Assembly (NCBI GenBank): GCA_937893785.1
Contig: CALCSP010000572.1
Coordinates: 1 to 5,543 of the forward strand
DNA: 5,543 nucleotides
Direction: 5' to 3'
Origin: an uncultured Verrucomicrobiales bacterium
GTDB lineage: Bacteria; Verrucomicrobiota; Verrucomicrobiia; Verrucomicrobiales; DEV007
Below, one piece after another: positions 1 through 5,543 of the stretch. Position numbers and translations under genes: made by a program. The notes under the pieces were generated by a model. That model did not search any database, was not told the DNA's origin, and worked only from the letters and a program-made list of their open reading frames with translations. Numbering within the stretch: position 1 is the first letter of the stretch; every line of letters begins with the position of its first letter.

Positions 1-105
1 CATGATTACGCCCTCTTTGTAGTGCATGGGTTCATCCAAGTCTGACCTGCTAATCAGAATGCGATCTGCCGCCGAAGCCAACCAATACAGCGTTAGCGAA
101 TTCAT
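1..105 (-). CDS. Possible N-terminal part of a divergent gene, product unknown (cut by window edge)
   Basis: On the minus strand an ATG at 105-103 opens a frame that stays open for 35 codons to the window edge. An in-frame TAA lies about ten codons upstream, which bounds the start. The translation begins MNSLTLYWLASAADRI and continues with a charged stretch containing DEPMHYKEG; it has a normal amino-acid mix but I do not recognise it. There is no clear signal peptide, and only weak purine-rich bases precede the ATG. If real, the gene is divergent from the first sulfatase and the roughly 190 bases between them are a shared regulatory region. A 14-codon open tail on the plus strand ending at a TGA at 43-45 is an alternative reading, so the call is tentative. 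Confidence 0.3.
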   Translation of the reverse strand, partial: MNSLTLYWLASAADRILISRSDLDEPMHYKEGVIM

Positions 106-258
106 CCTAGCTCTGGTTCTTTCCAAACCATTTCGACAGCATTAAATTTTACATTATCTGCCCTACCGTGACTTACATTCTTGATTAAAGGCAAAGGCGG
201 GTAAAATCGGCGATGAATAAATTTGCCCGAATACTCCTAGCGAGAAGGTTCAATATAA

Positions 259-278
259 CGATAATTATCGATCGATAA
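259..278. promoter_or_regulatory. Two overlapping perfect palindromes upstream of the first sulfatase (candidate operator)
   Basis: CGATAATTATCG at 259-270 and TTATCGATCGATAA at 265-278 are both perfect self-complementary palindromes and share six bases. The block ends 19 bases before the ATG at 298. Two-fold symmetry without a loop fits a dimeric DNA-binding protein better than an RNA hairpin. The position close to the start would suit a repressor or an element in the 5' untranslated region. No regulator gene is in the window, I do not recognise the motif as a named binding site, and AT-rich DNA makes short palindromes easier to find by chance. Confidence 0.3.
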
Positions 279-297
279 AACCATCCAAACAATCTTA

Positions 298-2478
298 ATG
301 AAACAATTCATCATCTCTTTGTGTTTTCTCTGCTCCTACTCTGCGCATGCTGCCAAAAAACCCAATATTGTTTTCTTTTTTGCTGATGATCAAACTTCCA
401 GTTCTCTTGCCTGTTATGGGCACCCTTTAGCAAAAACGCCTCACATCGATAAACTGGCTGCAAAAGGCACGAGATTCTCCAACTCCTATGTCAGTCAGGC
501 TATTTGCTGGGTGAGTCGCACAACCATCTTGACCGGGTTAACCGGACGCAGCTACGGAACGCCTGGGCGGCATGATGCAGCCCGCCCTGATGCCGTAAAA
601 GAACTCTATGTCGACCTCCTTCGTAAAGCCGGTTATCGAACTGGTTTTGCTGGTAAATGGCACGCGAAGATGCCCAAGGGCTGGAACCCTGCCGATCATT
701 TTGATGTCTTTCAAAGGATAGGTCGTAACCCTTTCTACAAAAAACAACCTGACGGTTCGCTGCGCCATGAAACCGAGTTGATAGTCGATCAGGGGATTGC
801 GTTCATTGAGAACCAACCAAAAAATCAACCTTTTGCCCTAAACATGTGGTTTAATGCATGCCATGCCGAGGATGGAGATCGTCGGCCGGGCATTGGCCAT
901 TTCCCGTGGCCTCGCGCAGTTGATGGCATGTACGAGGAGGATGAGATTGCTCCACCTCGCTTGAATGATCCCAAGATTTTTGACAATCAGCCTGATTTTC
1001 TTAAAACCACCATCAATCGAGAACGTTTCTTTTGGCGTTGGAACAGCGAAACTAAGTATCGAACTAATATGCGGGCTTACCTGCGTATGGTCAGCGGCAT
1101 AGACAATGCCATTGGTCGTTTTATGAGGGCTTTGGAAGCGCAAGGCTTAGCAGATAACACCATTATCGTTTATACCGCCGATAATGGATTTCACCTAGGT
1201 AACCGAGGTTTTGCCGGCAAGTGGTCTCATTACGAGGAATCTCTGCGGGTTCCTTTGATTATTCTCGATCCACGCGCACCCAAATCTGCTCATGGTCAAG
1301 TAGTCGATTACTCCGCTCTTAACCTTGATCTGCCCTCCACTTTTCTTGACTGGGCTGGACTGAACGTGCCTGAGCGTTATCAGGGGCGCAGCCTCAAGCC
1401 AATTGTCACCAGCGGAAAAGTAGAGAGTTGGCGCAAGCAGACTTTCCACGAGCACTTCGCAGTTCGTTCACGTATTCCAGCTTTTGAAGGGGTTCGCACT
1501 GATCGCTACAAATACGTTCGATATATTGATGAGGATAACTATGAATTTCTCCATGACCTCAAGAAAGATCCTGACGAACTGACCAATTTTGCAATGGATC
1601 CGAATTATGCCCAGACGCTTGATATGTTGCGTAAGCAAACAGATAAAAGGGTTGCCGAACTGGGAGGGCCATTATCACCAGCACAGGGGACATTATCAGT
1701 CTCCACTCCACCGCATCCGGTTGCTGCAGCAACCGTAGCAGATCGACCGGGAAAGGATGGATTTTCTAAAATCATCGGCAATGGCATGCGTGGTTGGTCA
1801 GGTGACTCCAAATTTTGGTCATACAAGAAAGGGGTCCTCATGGGTAAAACAGATGGAACACTTCAGAAGAATCACTTCATAACCTGGAAGGTTGCCACCG
1901 TTCGTAATTTCGACCTTAGAGTAAAAGTGCGCATCTCAAAGGGCGGGAATAGTGGAATTCAATATCGCAGCGCCCATGCTCCGGAACTCGGGCTTGATGT
2001 AGTAACTGGTTACCAGTGCGACATTGTAGCAGACGAACCTCAGTTTAACGGCATGATCTATGAGGAAAAGGGGCGCCGAATTCTTTCACACACGGGCGAA
2101 AAAGTTATTGTCGATCCTGAGGGTAGCCGATGGGTCATAGATAATTTCGAGGTAAAGGAATTTGCCCCCAACCAATGGCATGAATATCGAATTTTAGTTG
2201 AAGGAAATCGCCATCGCCATTGGATTAACGGACATCCAACCGGTGACTTAATCGATTTTGATCGCAAAGGCAGGGCGATGGATGGCGTGCTTGCGGTGCA
2301 GGTACACAAGGGACCACCGATGACCATTGAATTTAAGGACATGTGGATCAAGCATTTGCCTGATGACATGCCAATCCTTCAACCGAAGGATCATCCCATT
2401 CCTGCCAATGCACGAGGTGTACGACCTCAAGGACGTTTACCCAAAGACTGGCAAGCACCCATCTATGGGAAAGGCTAA
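298..2478 (+). CDS. Secreted sulfatase fused to a C-terminal DUF1080 (3-keto-disaccharide hydrolase-type) domain
   Basis: A 726-residue two-domain protein. Residues 1 to about 19 form a signal peptide with cleavage likely near SAHA-AKK, so it acts outside the cytoplasm. Residues about 21-445 are a formylglycine-type (S1) sulfatase that should hydrolyse sulfate esters. Metal ligands Asp30/Asp31 (ADDQ), Lys120 and His122 (GKWH), His189, Asp295/Asn296 (TADNG) and Lys308 are all present. The nucleophile is Cys70 in CWVSRTTILTG, where the usual Pro at the third position is Val. A Pro/Ala-rich linker (about 456-485) leads to a DUF1080 domain, about 487-690, shown by GMRGW, GNSGIQYR, VTGYQCDI, GMIYEEKG, NQWHEYRI and the closing VQVHKGPPMTIEFKDMWI. 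DUF1080 has a concanavalin-like fold and some members act on 3-keto-glycosides; its role here is inferred. The ATG at 298 is chosen because it begins the signal peptide and an in-frame TAA lies at 262-264. No Shine-Dalgarno precedes it. The domain calls are firm; the substrate is unknown. Confidence 0.95.
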   Translation: MKQFIISLCFLCSYSAHAAKKPNIVFFFADDQTSSSLACYGHPLAKTPHIDKLAAKGTRFSNSYVSQAICWVSRTTILTGLTGRSYGTPGRHDAARPDAVKELYVDLLRKAGYRTGFAGKWHAKMPKGWNPADHFDVFQRIGRNPFYKKQPDGSLRHETELIVDQGIAFIENQPKNQPFALNMWFNACHAEDGDRRPGIGHFPWPRAVDGMYEEDEIAPPRLNDPKIFDNQPDFLKTTINRERFFWRWNSETKYRTNMRAYLRMVSGIDNAIGRFMRALEAQGLADNTIIVYTADNGFHLGNRGFAGKWSHYEESLRVPLIILDPRAPKSAHGQVVDYSALNLDLPSTFLDWAGLNVPERYQGRSLKPIVTSGKVESWRKQTFHEHFAVRSRIPAFEGVRTDRYKYVRYIDEDNYEFLHDLKKDPDELTNFAMDPNYAQTLDMLRKQTDKRVAELGGPLSPAQGTLSVSTPPHPVAAATVADRPGKDGFSKIIGNGMRGWSGDSKFWSYKKGVLMGKTDGTLQKNHFITWKVATVRNFDLRVKVRISKGGNSGIQYRSAHAPELGLDVVTGYQCDIVADEPQFNGMIYEEKGRRILSHTGEKVIVDPEGSRWVIDNFEVKEFAPNQWHEYRILVEGNRHRHWINGHPTGDLIDFDRKGRAMDGVLAVQVHKGPPMTIEFKDMWIKHLPDDMPILQPKDHPIPANARGVRPQGRLPKDWQAPIYGKG

Positions 2479-2507
2479 ATCCGGTAAGTCAGGAATATAC
2501 AATTACA

Positions 2508-2525
2508 AACAAAATAATTTTTGTT
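2508..2525 (+). terminator. AT-rich hairpin after the first sulfatase (weak terminator candidate)
   Basis: AACAAAA at 2508-2514 and TTTTGTT at 2519-2525 can pair as a 7-base stem around a TAAT loop, starting 29 bases after the stop codon. The stem has a single G-C pair and the T-run lies inside the stem rather than after it, so it is a poor match to a classical intrinsic terminator. It may only be AT-rich spacer. Confidence 0.2.
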
Positions 2526-2554
2526 GCCGCCAAATTTAGGTAATCCACAACAAC

Positions 2555-2608
2555 ATGAACAGTGCAATAGATGAAGCCCTCTTCATGCACAAACAACGTC
2601 CCATGTAA
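2555..2608 (+). CDS. 17-codon open frame in the leader of the esterase gene (possible leader peptide)
   Basis: ATG at 2555 to TAA at 2606-2608 encodes MNSAIDEALFMHKQRPM. It lies 64 bases before the esterase start and overlaps both competing stem-loops at 2562-2590 and 2585-2634, the arrangement expected of a translated leader that influences RNA folding. There is no good ribosome binding site; AGG at 2538-2540 is too far away. A second mini-frame (ATG at 2636, eight codons, TAA at 2660-2662) follows. Frames this short arise readily by chance, so this is speculative. Confidence 0.12.
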   Translation: MNSAIDEALFMHKQRPM

Positions 2609-2634
2609 AAGGCATGAGATCATGTTTTGTGCAT
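2562..2634 (+). promoter_or_regulatory. Two mutually exclusive stem-loops upstream of the esterase gene
   Basis: ATGAAG (2571-2576) pairs with CTTCAT (2581-2586) around CCCT. The stem can extend below a bulge by GTGC (2562-2565) with GCAC (2587-2590). The same right arm is part of ATGCACAAA (2585-2593), a perfect 9-base inverted match to TTTGTGCAT (2626-2634). Only one of the two can form at a time, a geometry seen in attenuators and riboswitch expression platforms. No known riboswitch core is recognisable and there is no U-tract terminator stem. The 9-base inverted repeat could instead be a DNA operator. The base pairing is seen directly; any function is inferred. Confidence 0.25.
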
Positions 2635-2672
2635 CATGAAAGAATACTTGTTCACGTTTTAAATAACCGACC

Positions 2673-3875
2673 ATGAAACAGAAAAATCTGCCTATTTTTA
2701 TCTCACTGGTATTGGCAATCAGCACTTTTTTAACGGTTGCTGATGGCAATCCATTGGAAAAACAAATCCTCAAACTACAACCACAGGCCGATAAAAACGG
2801 AGACGGCAAACTCTCCAAGGTTGAAGAAGCAGCTCTACATCGAATAATTTTAAAACGCTTTCCCCGAGCCGATGCAGATGGCGATGGAGTTCTTTCGAAC
2901 AAGGAACAGCAGGCTGTTATATGGCAAGCAAATAACCGTAGCAAAAATCAAGGAAGGCAAACTCCAAATACGAAACCTGGCAACACTCACACAACCGGAA
3001 AGAAATCTCCGACCCATGCTAATATCAAATACGGTGAACACGACCGTAATGTCTTGGATGTCTGGCTCGCCGAAAGCCCGAACCCCACTCCGCTGACCAT
3101 TTACATTCACGGAGGCGGTTTCACATCCGGCAGCAAGGAAAAGCTAAACCCGAACGAACTAGAGCAACTACTCAAAGCCGGAATCTCCGTTGCTGCGATC
3201 AATTACCGCTACCTAAGCACTACCAACCCATTGCCCACCTCACACCACGATGCCCGTCGGGCTTTGCAGTTCATGCGATCCAAATCCAAGAAATGGAACA
3301 TCGATAAATCACGGGTTGCCGCCTTCGGCGGATCAGCAGGTGCGCAAATCTGCATGTGGCTAGCCTTTTCAGAAGATATGGCTAAGCCCGACAGCAAAGA
3401 TCCGCTTGAGCGCGAATCCACACGCTTGAGCTGCGTTGCGACCAGCGGAGGTCAAACCACACTCGACATGCATTTCTGGCAAAACAAGATCGCAACCCTA
3501 CTGGGGCCAAATACAAACGCCAAAACCCTTTTCCCATCGTTGGGTAACATAAAAGATCCGGAGCAAGCCCGCATCGCCAGATGGGGAGCGGAAACGATCG
3601 AAGAAGCCAATGAAATCGCCGCTCGACACTCGGCTCTATCGCTCGTTTCGAAGAATAATCCACCTATCTTCATGAGTTATGGCATGCCCCCAACCGCCAA
3701 ACCACCCACCAACAAGAGCCGAATACGCGGCTGGCTTGTTCACCACGTCAATCTCGGCATTGCCCTCAAGGAAAAAAGCGATGCCCTTAAGCTGGAAGCT
3801 CATCTCAAGTATCCTGGGGCAGAAACCAAGTACCAATCCCAAATCGAGTTCTTTATGGATAAATTGCTCAACTAA
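2673..3875 (+). CDS. Secreted EF-hand protein with an alpha/beta-hydrolase (esterase-type) domain
   Basis: A 400-residue protein. Residues 1 to about 23 are a signal peptide. Two canonical 12-residue EF-hand calcium loops follow, at residues 40-51 (DKNGDGKLSKVE) and 67-78 (DADGDGVLSNKE). A low-complexity polar linker (about 87-115) leads to an alpha/beta-hydrolase domain (about 117-400) like carbohydrate esterases of the BD-FAE/acetyl-esterase type. It opens with IKYGEHDRNVLDVWL, has the oxyanion motif HGGGF at 146-150, and the nucleophile elbow GGSAG with Ser221. The expected role is removal of acyl groups from a glycan or small ester. The usual late Asp and His are not recognisable: the acid region reads YGMPPTAKPP, and PGAETKY stands where PGAGHG is normal; His357/His358 (VHH) may substitute. 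The ATG at 2673 starts the signal peptide with an in-frame TAA three codons upstream and no Shine-Dalgarno. Its place between two sulfatases supports a role in the same degradation. Fold certain, activity less so. Confidence 0.92.
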   Translation: MKQKNLPIFISLVLAISTFLTVADGNPLEKQILKLQPQADKNGDGKLSKVEEAALHRIILKRFPRADADGDGVLSNKEQQAVIWQANNRSKNQGRQTPNTKPGNTHTTGKKSPTHANIKYGEHDRNVLDVWLAESPNPTPLTIYIHGGGFTSGSKEKLNPNELEQLLKAGISVAAINYRYLSTTNPLPTSHHDARRALQFMRSKSKKWNIDKSRVAAFGGSAGAQICMWLAFSEDMAKPDSKDPLERESTRLSCVATSGGQTTLDMHFWQNKIATLLGPNTNAKTLFPSLGNIKDPEQARIARWGAETIEEANEIAARHSALSLVSKNNPPIFMSYGMPPTAKPPTNKSRIRGWLVHHVNLGIALKEKSDALKLEAHLKYPGAETKYQSQIEFFMDKLLN

Positions 3876-3901
3876 CCAGTATGCCGGCTGTATACATGCT
3901 C

Positions 3902-3917
3902 ACCATAATAATATGGT
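3902..3917 (+). other. Small hairpin in the esterase-sulfatase gap
   Basis: ACCATA (3902-3907) and TATGGT (3912-3917) form a 6-base stem with a 4-base loop, 26 bases after the esterase stop. An A-run, not a T-run, follows on the plus strand, so it is not a standard intrinsic terminator. TGTATACA at 3889-3896 is a separate 8-base palindrome just before it. Nothing else in this gap has a clear role, and transcription may read through into the second sulfatase. Confidence 0.2.
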
Positions 3918-3976
3918 AGAAAAAACGGTTCCAAACCTAAAATCTTACACTCATACCACGGCTTTAAACTTAGCCC

Positions 3977-5353
3977 ATGAAAACAACCTTTCTCCTCTTT
4001 CTCCTTTCGTTTGCGACTACTTCCTTGTCCAAGCCTCCCAACGTTGTCCTGATTCTTTCGGATGATCAAAGCTACACCGATTACGGTTTCATGGGGCATC
4101 CGCACATTGAGACCCCTCACCTCGATAAACTTGCCTCAGAAAGTGCATTGTTCCGGCGCGGTTACGTCCCAACGGCATTGTGTCGCCCTTCCCTGGCCAC
4201 TCTTTTCACCGGACTTTATTCCCACCAAAACAAAATTACGGGAAACAACCCTGCCAACACCCCCGAAAACAAGGCGCACTCCGAAAGGACAGGCAAGGAT
4301 CCGAGAGAACTCATCATCTCACATATAGATGAACATGGCGGGCTACCTCATTGGTTGAGTAAAAAAGGATACGTTAGTCACCAAAGTGGTAAATGGTGGG
4401 AAGGTTCTTATCAACGCGGAGGATTTACCGAAGGCATGACTCTTGGGTTTCCAAACCCTGGAGGTAGACATGGCGATGCAGGACTCAAAATCGGGCGGAC
4501 TGGAATGGATCCGGTCTTTGACTTCATTAACCGTTCAGTTAAGCGGAAGAAACCCTTCTTCATCTGGTATGCCCCCTTCCTCCCACATACCCCACACAAT
4601 CCCCCCGAACATCTTCACCAGAAATATCTTAAAAAGGGAATTCAAGACCGAATCGCTAAGTATTATGCCATGTGCGAATGGTTTGACGAGACCTGTGGAG
4701 CCTTGATAAAACATATCGATAGTTCTGGTATCGCTGAAGACACTTTGGTCATTTATGTCACCGACAACGGCTGGATTCAAACCGAGAACGGCGGCTACGG
4801 ACCGCGATCCAAGCGCAGTCCCTACGAAGGAGGAACCCGCAACCCCATCATGTTCCGGTGGAAGGGAACAATCCCGCCCGCTGATCGTCCTGAACTCTGT
4901 TCTTCCATCGACTTTGTGCCGACCGTATTAGCGGCCGCAGGAGCTACCGGGCCACATAAATTTCCAGGCCTGAACCTACTTCCCCAGCTCAAGAGCGGGA
5001 AGAAAATCGAGCGTGACATTCTCTTCGGGGAATCCTTTGCCCACGACATTGCTGACATTGAAAACCCTCAGGCTTCCCTTCTCTACCGCTGGGTCATTAG
5101 AGGGCACGACAAGCTCCTCCTGACTTACGATGGAGCTCCGGGAAAGATGAAATATCCCCCTCAGGGTGGAGAACCCCAACTCTTTGACCTCAAAAAAGAC
5201 GCGACTGAAAAGGTGAACCTTGCCAAAAAGAGGCCAGATAAGGTAAAGCAATTAAGTGCCCTCCTCGATAGCTGGTACTTACCCGAACAACGGAAAACCG
5301 GAAGAGTTTCCTCCGCCACTCTCAAAACCAAGCGCAAGCTAAAGAAGCGCTGA
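3977..5353 (+). CDS. Secreted sulfatase with non-canonical active-site signature (CRPSL, GKWW)
   Basis: A 458-residue single-domain sulfatase of the S1 fold, a normal length for the family. Residues 1 to about 18 are a signal peptide ending near SLS-KPP. Visible sulfatase landmarks are SDDQ (Asp29/Asp30), TPHLDKLASES, Cys69 in ALCRPSLATLFTG, Lys139 in SGKWWEG, PHTPHNPP (His204/His207), VTDNG (Asp263/Asn264), Lys279 before SPYEGGTRNP, and the C-terminal QLFDLKKDATEKVNL. Two usual sulfate-binding residues are missing: the Arg four after the Cys is Leu73, and the His two after the GKW Lys is Trp141. The segment FTEGMTLGFPNPGGRHGDAGLKIGR resembles a recurrent PVC sulfatase subgroup, from memory. 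The last 20 residues are strongly basic. The ATG at 3977 is fixed by the signal peptide and an in-frame TAG two codons upstream; no Shine-Dalgarno is seen. It lies 101 bases after the esterase gene. Fold certain; desulfation is likely but not proven. Confidence 0.93.
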   Translation: MKTTFLLFLLSFATTSLSKPPNVVLILSDDQSYTDYGFMGHPHIETPHLDKLASESALFRRGYVPTALCRPSLATLFTGLYSHQNKITGNNPANTPENKAHSERTGKDPRELIISHIDEHGGLPHWLSKKGYVSHQSGKWWEGSYQRGGFTEGMTLGFPNPGGRHGDAGLKIGRTGMDPVFDFINRSVKRKKPFFIWYAPFLPHTPHNPPEHLHQKYLKKGIQDRIAKYYAMCEWFDETCGALIKHIDSSGIAEDTLVIYVTDNGWIQTENGGYGPRSKRSPYEGGTRNPIMFRWKGTIPPADRPELCSSIDFVPTVLAAAGATGPHKFPGLNLLPQLKSGKKIERDILFGESFAHDIADIENPQASLLYRWVIRGHDKLLLTYDGAPGKMKYPPQGGEPQLFDLKKDATEKVNLAKKRPDKVKQLSALLDSWYLPEQRKTGRVSSATLKTKRKLKKR

Positions 5354-5543
5354 CGATTTGATTGAAGGCAACTGGACTAATTTAAGCCAACTGGTTCCGA
5401 GTGGATAACACCGTACTATCTAACTGTGAATAAGGAAAAACTCTACCTCGCAATTTTTAACCATGGAGCACCAGAAACAGGTGACTCTATCCTTCAATTC
5501 AGTTCCCTCTAAAATATAGGAATCTATCAAAACGACTTTTTAG

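Noticed and set aside
181..207. Possible promoter: TTGATT (181-186) and TAAAAT (202-207) upstream of the first sulfatase
   Set aside because: The spacer is only 15 bases and both boxes are imperfect. In AT-rich DNA, and in a lineage whose promoter consensus is uncertain, this is too weak to annotate.
2327..2539. 70-codon plus-strand open frame overlapping the end of the first sulfatase
   Set aside because: It mostly lies inside the conserved DUF1080 coding region in another frame, has no recognisable features, and its composition looks like an out-of-frame shadow.
2489..2944. 151-codon minus-strand open frame across the gap and the 5' end of the esterase gene
   Set aside because: Its start side lies antisense to the signal peptide and EF-hand coding region, which are clearly real on the plus strand. 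The translation, rich in Cys, Ser, Arg and Phe, matches no family I recognise.
3902..3926. Hairpin at 3902-3917 as a rho-independent terminator of the esterase gene
   Set aside because: The stem is short and is followed by A residues on the plus strand. On the minus strand the T-run would come before the stem, so neither direction fits.
4193..4195. CTG (Leu73) in the second sulfatase as a sequencing error for CGG (Arg)
   Set aside because: A single base change would restore Arg, but the second departure (GKWW) and the otherwise intact CRPSLATLFTG context argue for a genuine subgroup. It cannot be excluded without reads.
1..5543. CRISPR arrays, tRNA or rRNA genes, insertion sequences, transposase or integrase remnants
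   Set aside because: No regularly spaced repeats, cloverleaf-like segments, terminal inverted repeats or transposase motifs were found in the gaps or reading frames.

Overview
The window holds three complete protein genes, all on the + strand. In order they are a sulfatase fused to a C-terminal DUF1080 (3-keto-disaccharide hydrolase-type) domain (298-2478), an EF-hand protein with an alpha/beta-hydrolase esterase domain (2673-3875), and a second, single-domain sulfatase (3977-5353). All three begin with a signal peptide, so their products should act in the periplasm or outside the cell. A possible 5' end of a divergent gene runs off the left edge on the - strand (1-105).

The gene content suggests a sulfatase-rich bacterium of the PVC group (Verrucomicrobiota, Planctomycetota, Kiritimatiellota or Lentisphaerota). 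Abundant secreted sulfatases, DUF1080 domains and EF-hand/esterase fusions are typical of those lineages, and none of the three starts has a Shine-Dalgarno sequence. This is inference from family knowledge; no rRNA or phylogenetic marker is present. Base composition is even to slightly AT-rich, which argues against a high-GC planctomycete but does not settle the phylum.

Layout: 1-297 holds the possible divergent partial gene and an AT-rich upstream region with two overlapping perfect palindromes (259-278) just before the first sulfatase. The 194-base gap 2479-2672 has an AT-rich hairpin, a 17-codon open frame, two mutually exclusive stem-loops and an unusual density of CATG. The 101-base gap 3876-3976 shows only a small hairpin without a U-tract. 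The tail 5354-5543 has no convincing gene. The gaps are too wide for a tightly coupled operon but do not rule out a common transcript.

Together the genes look like part of a locus for taking apart a sulfated, probably also acylated, polysaccharide or glycoside: the sulfatases remove sulfate esters, the esterase may remove acyl groups, and the DUF1080 domain may bind or process sugar. No transporter, regulator, glycoside hydrolase or sulfatase-maturing enzyme lies in the window, so the substrate cannot be named. The main oddities are in active sites. Both sulfatases depart from the usual Cys-x-Pro-x-Arg signature in different ways, and the esterase keeps its nucleophile and oxyanion motifs but lacks recognisable acid and histidine residues at the usual places.
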